Numbered from the stretch's first letter, positions 1 through 7,476 are shown. The stretch: 64,000 bases of DNA from Oscillospiraceae bacterium (GCA_017459865.1 JAFUCD010000028.1:27804-91803); one strand, 5' to 3'. Made by a program: numbers and translations. The notes: generated by a model not told the origin, from the sequence alone.

Positions 1-17
1 TATTGCAGCTCGCTCAT
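1..17 (-). CDS. 5' end of an unidentified gene (partial)
   Basis: An ATG at 15-17 reads leftwards as Met-Ser-Glu-Leu-Gln and runs off the window. It is preceded by a clear ribosome binding site, AAAGGAG, about nine bases upstream, and follows the stop of the RNA methyltransferase gene by 22 bases. It is therefore probably the next gene of the same transcript. Too little is visible to name a product. Confidence 0.5.
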
Positions 18-39
18 TGCCGTTCTCTCCTTTCCCGGA

Positions 40-792
40 TCACAGATCTCTCGCGGTCTCCCACATCAGAATGGACGCGGCGACAGCGGCGTTCAGGGAT
101 TCGCTGTCGGGCCGCATGGGGATGATGATCTCCCCGTCACAGCGGCTTAGAAATGCCGCGCTCAGCCCCCGCCCCTCGCTGCCGACAGCGACGGCGGCGC
201 ATCTGAGATCGACGCCGCGCACATCCTCTGCCGTGTCTGTGAGCGCCGCGCCGTAGAGCGGCAGCTCCGAGCGCTTTAACAGCGCGTCGAGTTCCTCCAT
301 CGAGCAGGCGAACACGGTCTGCCGGAAGATCGCGCCCATCGTCGCGCGGGCGGTCTTGGGGCTGTAGAGATCGGCGCACGCGCCCACGAGCGCCACCGCC
401 GGAAAGCCCAGCGCGTTCGCCGTGCGCACGACGGTACCGACATTGCCGGGGTCCTGCACGTTTTCGAGGACGAGCAGCCGCTCGACCCGCTCCGGGACGC
501 GCTGCTCCGGCAGCCGGACCGTGAAGACCGGCCCGGGCGCGTGCTCCAGCGGCGAGACATGCTCCACAAGGTCGCGCGGCGCGGTCAGCTGCCGCACCGT
601 GTCCGGCAGCCGAAACGCCGTCTGCTCCGCCCAGAGGACGGTCTCGACCGGCGCGGACGCCTGCAGCGCCTCGCGCAGGAGCTTTTCTCCGTCAAGCACA
701 AAAAGCCCCGCCGCCTCGCGGTCACGCCGTGACCGTCCGAGCGCGCGGATCATCTGGATCTGCGGATTTTTGCGCGAGGTGATGTGCTCCAT
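40..792 (-). CDS. TrmH/SpoU family RNA 2'-O-methyltransferase
   Basis: The 250-residue product looks like a TrmH-family (SPOUT) rRNA or tRNA 2'-O-methyltransferase using S-adenosylmethionine. The N-terminal third (MEHITSRKNPQIQ...) matches the substrate-binding domain of 23S rRNA guanosine methyltransferases. The SPOUT knot follows, with LVLENVQDPGNVGTVVRTA, then AVGSEGRGLS and IIIPM..DSESLNAAVAAS, the three signature motifs. I start it at 792, not at the longer frame start 846, because GGAG lies seven bases upstream of this ATG and family members begin here. The exact RNA target cannot be told from sequence. Confidence 0.9.
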   Translation of the reverse strand: MEHITSRKNPQIQMIRALGRSRRDREAAGLFVLDGEKLLREALQASAPVETVLWAEQTAFRLPDTVRQLTAPRDLVEHVSPLEHAPGPVFTVRLPEQRVPERVERLLVLENVQDPGNVGTVVRTANALGFPAVALVGACADLYSPKTARATMGAIFRQTVFACSMEELDALLKRSELPLYGAALTDTAEDVRGVDLRCAAVAVGSEGRGLSAAFLSRCDGEIIIPMRPDSESLNAAVAASILMWETARDL

Positions 793-908
793 GGGGCATC
801 TCCGATCCGCCCGAGGGCCGGGCTGCATACATTTAAATAATACCAAACTGTTTTACACTATACTACAGACATTTTTTTCTGTCAAATCCGGATCCCGTAA
901 GCAGAAAG

Positions 909-935
909 ATCCCGCACGCGAAACGCGTACGGGAT
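909..935 (-). terminator. Hairpin terminator of the SulP operon
   Basis: A 12-bp stem (909-920 with 924-935, one mismatch) with an AAA loop lies 20 bases past the stop of the small membrane protein gene. On the minus strand it is followed by a short T-rich tract, TCTTTCT. It probably ends the operon that begins at the SulP transporter. Confidence 0.55.
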
Positions 936-954
936 GGTGTGGAAGCCTGACGGA

Positions 955-1104
955 TCATTGCCGGGCCTTACCGGCCTTCTCCAGCCTGCGGAGCGCAAAG
1001 TAGACCTGTTCCTCATAGTATGGGACCCTTTTCTTCTTGACAAGCGCAAAGACGATCGCGCAAACGATCACCGGAGCAAATCCGCCGAACAGCGGATATT
1101 TCAT
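955..1104 (-). CDS. Small single-pass membrane protein
   Basis: A 49-residue reading frame begins MKYPLFGGFAPVIVCAIVFA, one hydrophobic segment of about 17 residues followed by KKKR and a charged amphipathic tail. Its ATG overlaps the TGA of the upstream gene (ATGA at 1101-1104), which argues for translational coupling and for a real gene despite its size. I do not recognise the family. It closes the SulP operon, and it may be a small partner of the transporter, which is inference only. Confidence 0.6.
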   Translation of the reverse strand: MKYPLFGGFAPVIVCAIVFALVKKKRVPYYEEQVYFALRRLEKAGKARQ

Positions 1105-2159
1105 CGCCGAAACACGTATGGATCCTGCGTATATTTCAGATACTCGCGCACCTGCGGCTCCTCCAGCAGGAGGTCCGTCAGTCCGGGGCTGAGGACGACG
1201 CCTTCGACACGTCTGCCTCTGCTGTCCGTCTCGCCGACATATCGGACAAGCTCCGTGAAGGACAGGATGCCCACGCTGGTAAATTCCCCAAAAACCGCGC
1301 GCAGCGTCTCCAGATCGAAGAAGCCGCAGAGGAAGGTGCGCCCGCCGCTCTGCAGCACGCGCGGCGAGATCCGGCGCGGCGCATCCACGCCGGGGACGGC
1401 AAAGCGGTATCCCTCCCCGCCGCAGAACCACTCGGGTCGGAACAGCAGCACCGGATTCCCTTCCGGGCCGGCAGGCCGCACCTGACGGCCGGCGCCGAGC
1501 CGATCGCCGAGCTCGCGCTCGACGGCATAGCGGTTCATGCGCTGAAAGACCGCTTCGGTTTGGTAGTGCAGCACCCAGTCGGGTGCGTTCCCCGACTGTC
1601 CCTCCACATGGACCGGCACCAGCACAAGCCCGCGCGCGTGCAGCCAATCGAGCATGGCGCTCCATTTTCCGTCCGCGGCAAGGGCGTTCCCGCGCGCCAC
1701 ATCATACTGAAAGCCCAGCGTGATGCGGTTGAAGTCCGTGCCGAAGTGGCGGTGCTCCGCCCGCAGCAGCTCGTCGCGCTTGAACACGGCACGGCACGAA
1801 CCGTCCGTCGGATCAGGATCGAGCGCCATCTCCCGTACGCCCAGCCGGACCCACCGGGAGAACTCCTTGGTCAGACGGTCCTGCGAAAACGACACGCTGC
1901 GCAGCGCGCCCGAAAAGCGCAGCATTCCGCGGGCGTTGTCCGCAGCCTGCGCGCTGCTGAAGATCCAGGCGCGCGCTTCGTCGTCCAGATACGGCACCTT
2001 GACGTACGGACGCTCGACCTGCAGCACCCAGACATACTCCAGAGTGCGGACCAGCACGGCGATCTCGACATTCCGCTGATGCTTCCGCTCCACGACCTGC
2101 TGCAGCGCACGCGCAAGCACCGTCAAGCCGCGCGCGGGCGGAGACGGATGCTCAGCCAT
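1101..2159 (-). CDS. SseB-like hypothetical protein
   Basis: A 352-residue soluble protein without signal peptide or membrane segment. The last third (VEGVVLSPGLTDLLLEEPQVREYL, preceded by FGEFTSVGILSFTELVRYVG) faintly resembles SseB-type domains, which are small alpha/beta domains of poorly known function. That match is from memory and weak. The ATG at 2159 overlaps the end of the SulP gene by eight bases (ATGGCTGA), so the two are translated together. The longer frame start at 2552 lies inside the transporter gene and is rejected. Function unknown. Confidence 0.7.
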   Translation of the reverse strand: MAEHPSPPARGLTVLARALQQVVERKHQRNVEIAVLVRTLEYVWVLQVERPYVKVPYLDDEARAWIFSSAQAADNARGMLRFSGALRSVSFSQDRLTKEFSRWVRLGVREMALDPDPTDGSCRAVFKRDELLRAEHRHFGTDFNRITLGFQYDVARGNALAADGKWSAMLDWLHARGLVLVPVHVEGQSGNAPDWVLHYQTEAVFQRMNRYAVERELGDRLGAGRQVRPAGPEGNPVLLFRPEWFCGGEGYRFAVPGVDAPRRISPRVLQSGGRTFLCGFFDLETLRAVFGEFTSVGILSFTELVRYVGETDSRGRRVEGVVLSPGLTDLLLEEPQVREYLKYTQDPYVFRR

Positions 2160-4260
2160 TCTGATCCCAATGCGCTTTGATGCGCGCGTAGAGCTCGGGG
2201 GACTTTTGCCGCAGACGATCTCTGAGCCGCTCGCGGCGGCTGCGCAGGAGGCTCGCGGCGAGGGGGTCGCGCGCACGCAGACGCTGCTCCACCTGCAGGC
2301 GCTGCTGCTCCAGGCGCTGCTCCAGCGCGGCGAGACGTTCCCGCCGCAGCTCGCCCGCCTGCGCCAGCTCCTCCAGATGCAGCTCGATGCGGTCCAGAAG
2401 CGTGTCCTCGTCGAACACCCCGGGGTGCGAAAAGCCCGCGTGCGCCTCGGCGTCAGCGAGCGTGGCGCTCTCGACGGCGGCAAATTCCTCGGCGATGGAG
2501 CCCGCCATCTCATCAAGCTTGCGATCCGCGTCCGCGCCGAAGAGCCATTCAAATTCCGCGAACTGCTCCGTGCCGGTCTCGTCGGTCGGGAGTGTGCAGT
2601 GATGCAGCGGGTACGGCGGCTCCAGCCCCGCGTCGCGCAGCGCCAGCTCCACCGTCCGCCGCACGCAGCCGCGCCGGATGAGGTCGCCCGCCCCGTACTG
2701 CCGGAGCTGGTCGTTCACCGCGCCGACGTGCTCCGTGAGATAGAGCCGCACGCCGCGCTCGCGCAGGCGCTCCTCCAGCAGCACCACACGCTCCGCCGCC
2801 GTGATATCGATGTTCGCGATGCCCCGCCCGTCGACGATGACCTGCCGGGTCTCGTCCGTGACGGCGCCCTCGATGTCCGCTTCAAAATCGCCGATGTTGG
2901 CGAAAAACAGGTTGCCGCTGAACCGATAGAGCACCGTGCCCGCGATGGGGCAGGCGCCGCGCGTGCGCTTGAGGTCATAAAATCCCTCGTGACCCGTGAT
3001 CGTGCCGAGCATGGCGCGCGGCGGCACGACCGCCCGCACGACCACGGCGAAGAAGCTCAAAAGCACGCCGACGACCACGCCGCCCATCGTGCCGAGCAGC
3101 AGCACGCCGAAGAACGCCGCGAGGAAGATGAAAAACTCCCGGCGGTTCGTTTTCCACAGACTGCGCGCCATCTTGAACTCCAGGATGCCGATCAGCGCCG
3201 CGACGACGATGCCCGTGAGGACCGGGACCGGGAGAAAGCGCAGCAGCGGCGTGCCGAACAGCAGCACCAGCACCATCACCAGCGACGCCGTGAGACTCAT
3301 CAGCTGGCTCTTCACGCCGAACTGGTCCGCCATGCCGGAGCGCGAGACGCTGCCGTTCACCGGGCAGCAGCCGACCAGCCCCGCCGCAAGCTCCGCGCCC
3401 GCGTAGGCCAGCAGCTCACGCCGGGTATCGATCCGGTAGCGATAGCGCAGGGCATAGTTGTTGCTGGCGAGGAGCGTCTGCGCCATGACGACAAGCGCGA
3501 TCGTGAGACTCGGCACGAGCGCCGTCTCAAGCCTGCCCGCCAGCAGTTCAAAAGGCGGCAGCCGCAGACCCGGCAGCCCGCCCCGCACCTCCGGCAGGAG
3601 CGCGACGCCGTACCGATCCACATGGAGCGCCGCCGTGAGCACCACGCCGAGCGCGAGCAGCACCGCCGCCATCGGAAACCGCGGCGCGAAGCGCTTCGCG
3701 ACCAGCATGAGCGCGACCGTGCCCACGCCGAGGACGCACGACAGCGGATGGAACGCGCCGAGCTGCAGCGCGATGTGCACCGCGAGCTCCGGCAGCTCCC
3801 CGGTGCCGGGCGCGCCGCCGAAGAGCTTCGGCACCTGCATGAGAATGATCGTCGCGCCCACGCCGGAGATGAACCCGCCCATCACAGGCGAGGAGATATA
3901 CTTGACCACGCGCCCGGCCTTCACGACCCAGAACACCAGAAACCACACGCCCGTGAGCAGCGCGAGGATCGCCGCCATGTCCATGGCGTCCTGCGTGCCG
4001 AGCGTGAACCCCATGGCGCTGATCGCGGCGCCCGTCATGACGGCGGGCATGGCGTCCACACCGACGACGAACTGCGGCGACGACGTGAGCAGCGCGAACA
4101 CAAGGATCGGCAGTACCGACCCGTACAGCCCGTACACCGGCGGGAGACCCGCGATCTGCGCATAGCCCATCGAGATCGGGATCGAGACCAGCGCCACGAT
4201 CACGCCCGAGAGGATATCGGCTTTCCAATGCTTCAAAGAGATCCGCGGCAACGCGCACAC
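2152..4260 (-). CDS. SulP family anion transporter with STAS domain and C-terminal coiled coil
   Basis: The product (702 residues) is a SulP/SLC26 inner-membrane anion permease. Hydrophobic segments fill roughly residues 15-400, beginning LSGVIVALVSIPISMGYAQI, which is the family's first helix. A cytoplasmic STAS domain follows (VIVDGRGIANIDITAAERVVLLEERL). Unusually, about 150 further residues follow STAS, ending in an Arg/Glu/Leu-rich helix typical of a coiled coil. The substrate could be sulfate, bicarbonate or another anion. I use GTG 4260, with GGAAAGGG just upstream, because a promoter (TGGACG, 17 bp, TATACT) overlaps the upstream GTG at 4314. The next gene overlaps its 3' end. Confidence 0.88.
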   Translation of the reverse strand: MCALPRISLKHWKADILSGVIVALVSIPISMGYAQIAGLPPVYGLYGSVLPILVFALLTSSPQFVVGVDAMPAVMTGAAISAMGFTLGTQDAMDMAAILALLTGVWFLVFWVVKAGRVVKYISSPVMGGFISGVGATIILMQVPKLFGGAPGTGELPELAVHIALQLGAFHPLSCVLGVGTVALMLVAKRFAPRFPMAAVLLALGVVLTAALHVDRYGVALLPEVRGGLPGLRLPPFELLAGRLETALVPSLTIALVVMAQTLLASNNYALRYRYRIDTRRELLAYAGAELAAGLVGCCPVNGSVSRSGMADQFGVKSQLMSLTASLVMVLVLLFGTPLLRFLPVPVLTGIVVAALIGILEFKMARSLWKTNRREFFIFLAAFFGVLLLGTMGGVVVGVLLSFFAVVVRAVVPPRAMLGTITGHEGFYDLKRTRGACPIAGTVLYRFSGNLFFANIGDFEADIEGAVTDETRQVIVDGRGIANIDITAAERVVLLEERLRERGVRLYLTEHVGAVNDQLRQYGAGDLIRRGCVRRTVELALRDAGLEPPYPLHHCTLPTDETGTEQFAEFEWLFGADADRKLDEMAGSIAEEFAAVESATLADAEAHAGFSHPGVFDEDTLLDRIELHLEELAQAGELRRERLAALEQRLEQQRLQVEQRLRARDPLAASLLRSRRERLRDRLRQKSPELYARIKAHWDQNG

Positions 4261-4284
4261 CGCCCTTTCCGTTGCTTTTTGCCA

Positions 4285-4313
4285 AGTATACCACAAATCC
4301 CCTTTCGCGTCCA
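4285..4313 (-). promoter_or_regulatory. Sigma-A-type promoter of the SulP operon
   Basis: On the minus strand TGGACG (4308-4313) and TATACT (4285-4290) are spaced by 17 bases. Transcription would start near 4278, leaving a short leader with the GGAAAGGG ribosome binding site before GTG 4260. Confidence 0.5.
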
Positions 4314-4333
4314 CCGCCGCATAGGGCAGACAA

Positions 4334-4364
4334 AAGACGCCGCGCAGTCGTTACGCGGCGTCTT
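4334..4364 (-). terminator. Terminator after the flavodoxin operon
   Basis: A perfect 11-bp stem (4334-4344 with 4354-4364, sequence AAGACGCCGCG) lies 50 bases after the flavodoxin stop and is followed on the minus strand by TTTTGTC. Confidence 0.65.
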
Positions 4365-4413
4365 GGGAAAGGGGGAAGAATGAAATGAAAATCTTTTTTA
4401 GGGAGAGCGAGGA

Positions 4414-4836
4414 TCAGGCGAGCGCGGCGCCGAGCGCCTTGCAGGCGGCGATGCCGTCGTCGTCCGGTGCTTCGTTGCAGATGACGCTCTCATGGGCAAG
4501 CGTGATGCCCGCGGCGGCGCAGTCGGCCTCCCAGGTCTGCATCCACTCGCCGCCGCCCCAGCCGTAGGAGCCGAAGAGCGCGACCTTCTTGCCCTTGAGC
4601 GCGGGCTTTACGGCGTCGAACATGGGCTGGAATTCGTCCTCCTCCAGCGTCTCAGCGCCCATGGCGGGGCAGCCGAAGAGCAGCGCGTCATACTGCGCGG
4701 CCTTCGCCGCGTTCATCTGATCGCACGTCATAAGGTCGCAGCCCGCGCCCGCGCCGCGCGCGCCCTGCGCGACGGCCTTTGCCATCTCCTCGGTATTGCC
4801 GGTGGAGCTCCAATAGACAACAGCAACTTTACTCAT
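4414..4836 (-). CDS. Flavodoxin
   Basis: A 140-residue short-chain flavodoxin, a soluble FMN electron carrier. The phosphate-binding loop SSTGNTEEMA is at residues 9-18 after a beta strand (KVAVVYW). The isoalloxazine loops are FGCPAMGAETLEE and LFGSYGWGGGEWM. The start at 4836 is supported by AAAGG upstream and by family length; the longer frame from 4944 adds 36 unrelated residues. It is the third gene of an operon with DUF2325 and DUF3793 proteins, suggesting induction under a specific condition such as iron limitation, when flavodoxin replaces ferredoxin. The regulatory link is inference from the inverted repeats upstream of the operon. Confidence 0.93.
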   Translation of the reverse strand: MSKVAVVYWSSTGNTEEMAKAVAQGARGAGAGCDLMTCDQMNAAKAAQYDALLFGCPAMGAETLEEDEFQPMFDAVKPALKGKKVALFGSYGWGGGEWMQTWEADCAAAGITLAHESVICNEAPDDDGIAACKALGAALA

Positions 4837-4874
4837 GATGATTACCAACCTTTCAAAAAAATGATGTGACGGGG

Positions 4875-5423
4875 TCAGCTCGAGACGGTCAGCCGCTCGA
4901 TGCTTCTGCCCTCGGAAAAACGCGTCTGATAGATCCGCGTACATTTTTCATACTGCGCGAAACGCCGGCGCGCCGCGCGCTCATCGCCGTAGACCTTCCA
5001 CGTGCCGACGCACTTGCAGCCCTCGCGGCGGTTTTCGATGAAGCCGCGCACGTCCTCGGCGGGATAGCCGAGAAAGAGACCGATCTCGTGCGGGAAATCC
5101 GACGCGCCGTTCAGGCGCGTGCAGAGCCGGGCAAGGCACGCCTCGGCGTCGTCCACCGTGTAGCCGTACTGCCGCAGGAGCATGGCGACCTCGGCCGAGG
5201 CGAAGTCACGGCGCAGGCTGCTCGGGCGGTAGAGATACAGCAGCGCGCGCTTCTGTACGCGCAGGATGCGCACGTTCACGCCCTTCGGCGCAAGCCGCCG
5301 GTTGAGTGCGGCGATGTCCGCGCGCAGCTCCGCCTCGGTGCGGAACGGGCACGTGAACAGGCTCCCGGTCTTCAGTCCCGCCAGCGTGGGCGAGCATTGC
5401 TGTACGATCAGATCCTCCGGCAT
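4875..5423 (-). CDS. DUF3793 family protein
   Basis: The 182-residue product matches what I know of DUF3793 (opening SPTLAGLKTGSLFTCPF, then NVRILRVQKRALLYLYRPS, HEIGLFLGYPAEDVRGFIEN and CKCVGTWKVYGD). The family is common in anaerobic Firmicutes, has no established activity, and is often next to flavodoxin and DUF2325 genes. Several conserved Cys residues (near 9, 25, 94, 100, 135 and 137) could bind metal or be redox active, but this is inference. It sits 13 bases after the DUF2325 gene and 38 bases before flavodoxin. No membrane segment or signal is present. Confidence 0.85.
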   Translation of the reverse strand: MPEDLIVQQCSPTLAGLKTGSLFTCPFRTEAELRADIAALNRRLAPKGVNVRILRVQKRALLYLYRPSSLRRDFASAEVAMLLRQYGYTVDDAEACLARLCTRLNGASDFPHEIGLFLGYPAEDVRGFIENRREGCKCVGTWKVYGDERAARRRFAQYEKCTRIYQTRFSEGRSIERLTVSS

Positions 5424-5436
5424 GGGCTTCTCCTTT

Positions 5437-5718
5437 TCAGCAGGCGTGCTGCTCCAGAATATTGCGCAGCGCGGCCTTGGAGCTCGCGTGCGAATAGACG
5501 ATGCGGATGTCCTTGTTCCCCTTCGTCTCGTTCATGGCGCAGCGCACCATCTTGTGGGACATCGTGTTCGTGAACATCACGAGCAGATCCGGACTTCCGA
5601 TATTCTTCATGGCATTGGACATCTTCGGATAGACCTTTGCCTTACATTGGTATTCCCGGCACAGCTCCTTATATTCGCGGACCATGCACTCGTTTCCGCC
5701 TAAAATGACAACGCTCAT
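5437..5718 (-). CDS. DUF2325 domain protein
   Basis: A 93-residue protein made of one DUF2325 domain: MSVVILGGNECMVREYKELC at the start, a Rossmann-like repeat of strands (DLLVMFTNTMSHKMV, DIRIVYSHASSKAAL) and a C-terminal Cys. Function is unknown in the family. AAAGGATC lies seven bases before the ATG. It is the first gene of the three-gene operon with DUF3793 and flavodoxin. Two GTTA..TAAC inverted repeats lie in its upstream region, so it is likely under a metal or redox repressor. Confidence 0.85.
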   Translation of the reverse strand: MSVVILGGNECMVREYKELCREYQCKAKVYPKMSNAMKNIGSPDLLVMFTNTMSHKMVRCAMNETKGNKDIRIVYSHASSKAALRNILEQHAC

Positions 5719-5733
5719 TGGAAGATCCTTTCT

Positions 5734-5749
5734 GTTAGCATTCGCTAAC
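5734..5749. promoter_or_regulatory. Inverted repeat GTTAGC-N4-GCTAAC (site A)
   Basis: A perfect 16-bp inverted repeat lies 15 bases upstream of the DUF2325 start, between promoter region and ribosome binding site. Its half-sites match site B. Such TTAG/CTAA symmetry resembles DtxR/IdeR-family iron or manganese repressor boxes; that assignment is inference. Confidence 0.5.
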
Positions 5750-5792
5750 TTCCGTGGGAGAAAAACGCGCCTCTGCTCTCGGCGCCGTTATC

Positions 5793-5810
5793 AGTTACCT
5801 TATGCTAACT
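5793..5810. promoter_or_regulatory. Inverted repeat AGTTAC-N6-GCTAACT (site B)
   Basis: A second, one-mismatch copy of the same palindrome, 59 bp from site A, sits where the promoter of the DUF2325 operon should be. Together the two read GTTASC-N4-GCTAAC. A paired operator for a DtxR-like metal regulator is the simplest reading. Confidence 0.5.
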
Positions 5811-5969
5811 AGATAGTAACGTAAAATGGAGCATGTTTCTGCTCCGTTCGGACACAATCATGCTCCATTCAGACATATTCGATCGCCTGTTTCGCCGGGA
5901 ACGGCGGTCTCGACGTCCCGTTTCTCCGTATTCGCCCGGCTGCGGCGGTCGCCCGTGTGCGTCCTGCGC

Positions 5970-5996
5970 GGGCGCATCGTGATGCGCCCCTACGGC
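5970..5996 (+). repeat. Short palindromic repeat ending CTACGGCG
   Basis: A 9-bp perfect stem (GGGCGCATC/GATGCGCCC) with a GT loop is followed by CTACGGCG. The same design, a GC-rich palindrome ending GCCC or CCCC followed by CTACG, occurs at 36344 and 36468. The 5719-6078 interval holds this, a related palindrome at 6021, and the two operators, with no convincing gene. Confidence 0.45.
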
Positions 5997-6020
5997 GTGA
6001 TCGGAATTCTTACGTCATCC

Positions 6021-6044
6021 TGTAGAGGCGATCCATGGATCGCC
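6021..6044 (-). repeat. Short palindromic repeat beginning TGTAGAGGCG
   Basis: An 18-bp perfect palindrome (6027-6044) preceded by TGTAGA. Read on the minus strand it ends in GCC-TCTACA, resembling the CTACG-tailed palindromes nearby, in opposite orientation. It lies just past the galactokinase stop. Confidence 0.4.
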
Positions 6045-6078
6045 CGTCCCCCGACCATCTCCGCATCAGGAGAAACTC

Positions 6079-7155
6079 TCACGCGTTTGCGATGTGCAGC
6101 GGCATGCATGCGCCGGGGCCGAACGCGGCGTCCATCGCGGCGCGGTAGGCTTCAAACTCCGGCGTGGGGCACAGCGCCTGCACGCACCCGGCGAAGCCGC
6201 CGCCGTGGACGCGCCACGCGCCCTTCCCCTCCAGAAGCCGCGCTGCCAGCGCGAGCCCGCGCTCCAGCAGGTCGTCCCCGTTCGCCGCTCGGATATTGCG
6301 CAGCAGCCGCTCAGACGAGCGCCCGGAAGCGTTCATGAGCGTGAGATACGTGCCGATATCGCGCGCCTCCAGCGCCTCGGCCATGCGCGGCACGCGCGCG
6401 TTTTCCTCAAAAAAGTGCAGCGCGCGGTCGTTTTCCCGGCTCGGCACGTAGGCCGCGCGGAAGGCGCTCTCGTCCGCCTCGGCGAGCACGCTGCAGCCGA
6501 AGCGCGCCGCCACGCCGCGCATGTCCGCCGGGATCTCGGCATAGGCGTCGGTGAGCCCCGCGTGGCTGCCGCCGGTGTTCGTGAGACTGAGCGTATAGCC
6601 CAGCGCATCGAAGCAGGCGGGCACGCTGCGCACCGCGTCGGTCGCAAAGTCCACATACACCGCGCCGTCGGTGGCGCAGGCGAGCTGATCCATGAGACCC
6701 GAGGGCTTGCCGAAGTGCAGATTCTCGGCGCGCTGGGCGATGCGCGCGAGCGTCGGCGCGTCAAAGCGCCCGCCGTTGGCGAGCGCGTTCAGGATGCGCC
6801 CGAAGAGGATCTCGAACGCTGCCGAGCTGGACAGCCCGCCGCCGGGCGGGATCGTGGTGGAGACCTCCGCTGAAAAGCCGCACAGCTGCCCGCCGCGCTC
6901 CGCCATCGCGGACGCGACGCCGCGCACGAGCGCCTGCGAGGTGCCGACCTCCTCGGCGCGCGGCGCGAGCGAATCGAGGTCGACGCGAAACGCCGCAAAG
7001 CCCTCCGAGGCGACGACGATCACGTTGTCCTCCCGGGGCGTGACGAGCGCGGAGATGCCCGCGTCCACCGAGGCCGCGAGCACGCGCCCGAGCTGATGAT
7101 CCGTATGGTTCCCGGCCAGCTCCGTGCGTCCGGGGGCGAAAAACCGCTGCTTCAT
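6079..7155 (-). CDS. galK: Galactokinase
   Basis: The 358-residue product is a GHMP-family sugar kinase, phosphorylating galactose at C1 with ATP in the Leloir pathway. The galactokinase signature is near the N-terminus (APGRTELAGNHTDHQ), the ATP loop is TTIPPGGGLSSSAAFE, and the third GHMP motif is WRVHGGGFAGCVQAL. GKPSGLMDQLACATDG holds the catalytic Asp. It is somewhat shorter than typical galactokinases (about 390) and the signature has Thr-Glu where many have Val-Asn, so another sugar-1-kinase of the family is possible. It stands alone, with its own promoter at 7188-7216 and AAAGGA before the ATG. Confidence 0.88.
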   Translation of the reverse strand: MKQRFFAPGRTELAGNHTDHQLGRVLAASVDAGISALVTPREDNVIVVASEGFAAFRVDLDSLAPRAEEVGTSQALVRGVASAMAERGGQLCGFSAEVSTTIPPGGGLSSSAAFEILFGRILNALANGGRFDAPTLARIAQRAENLHFGKPSGLMDQLACATDGAVYVDFATDAVRSVPACFDALGYTLSLTNTGGSHAGLTDAYAEIPADMRGVAARFGCSVLAEADESAFRAAYVPSRENDRALHFFEENARVPRMAEALEARDIGTYLTLMNASGRSSERLLRNIRAANGDDLLERGLALAARLLEGKGAWRVHGGGFAGCVQALCPTPEFEAYRAAMDAAFGPGACMPLHIANA

Positions 7156-7187
7156 ATCCGATCGTTCCTTTGTGGTTTGGTGGCTTC

Positions 7188-7216
7188 ATCTTATCCCATC
7201 TATGAAAGAATGTCAA
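7188..7216 (-). promoter_or_regulatory. Promoter of galK
   Basis: TTGACA (7211-7216) and TAAGAT (7188-7193) on the minus strand are 17 bases apart, placing the start of transcription about 25 bases before the ribosome binding site. Confidence 0.65.
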
Positions 7217-7239
7217 AAGAATTGTTAATTTAATAATGG

Positions 7240-7268
7240 TTGCTTTCTCCTTGAAGTACTATTATAAT
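7240..7268 (+). promoter_or_regulatory. Promoter of the pncB-niaR operon
   Basis: TTGCTT (7240-7245) and a consensus TATAAT (7263-7268) are 17 bases apart. The predicted start, near 7275, leaves a leader of about 200 nt that contains the structured element at 7289-7449. Confidence 0.65.
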
Positions 7269-7288
7269 TAAAAAACAAAGAACACAAA

Positions 7289-7449
7289 GGAAGCGCTGGA
7301 CAGATCGAAGTGCACAGATTGGCGAGCAGATTTTTCGACTGATGAAGACGAAAAATCGCAGGAATACTTTGTGTATTTCAAGATTTTGAGACAAAATCAG
7401 GCGGAAAATATGCCGTCAAGATGCGTGCGGCGATCTGTTCAGCGTTTCC
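7289..7449 (+). ncRNA. Structured leader element, copy 1 (candidate cis-regulatory RNA)
   Basis: A closing stem of 19 consecutive pairs joins 7289-7307 and 7431-7449; the two non-Watson-Crick pairs are G-U, so it pairs fully only as plus-strand RNA. Inside are a helix 7312-7315/7425-7428, a 9-bp hairpin (7329-7337/7349-7357), a 5-bp hairpin with UUUGU loop (7363-7367/7373-7377), a 7-bp hairpin (7382-7388/7392-7398) and a small hairpin near 7402-7415. A second copy, about 77 percent identical with an interior of exactly the same length (123 nt), lies at 36052-36214. The element ends 27 nt before the pncB start. It could be a riboswitch-like leader, an independent RNA, or a mobile hairpin element. 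Confidence 0.7.
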
Positions 7450-7476
7450 TCTGAATTGACAGGAGGCAAGACCATT

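Noticed and set aside
2170..4383. A 737-residue plus-strand frame opposite the SulP gene
   Set aside because: It is Arg/His/Gln-rich shadow sequence; the minus strand has transporter helices and a STAS domain.
7289..7449. A known nicotinate or NAD riboswitch upstream of pncB
   Set aside because: The same element precedes an unrelated surface-protein gene, and I cannot match its conserved bases to NAD-binding motifs I know.
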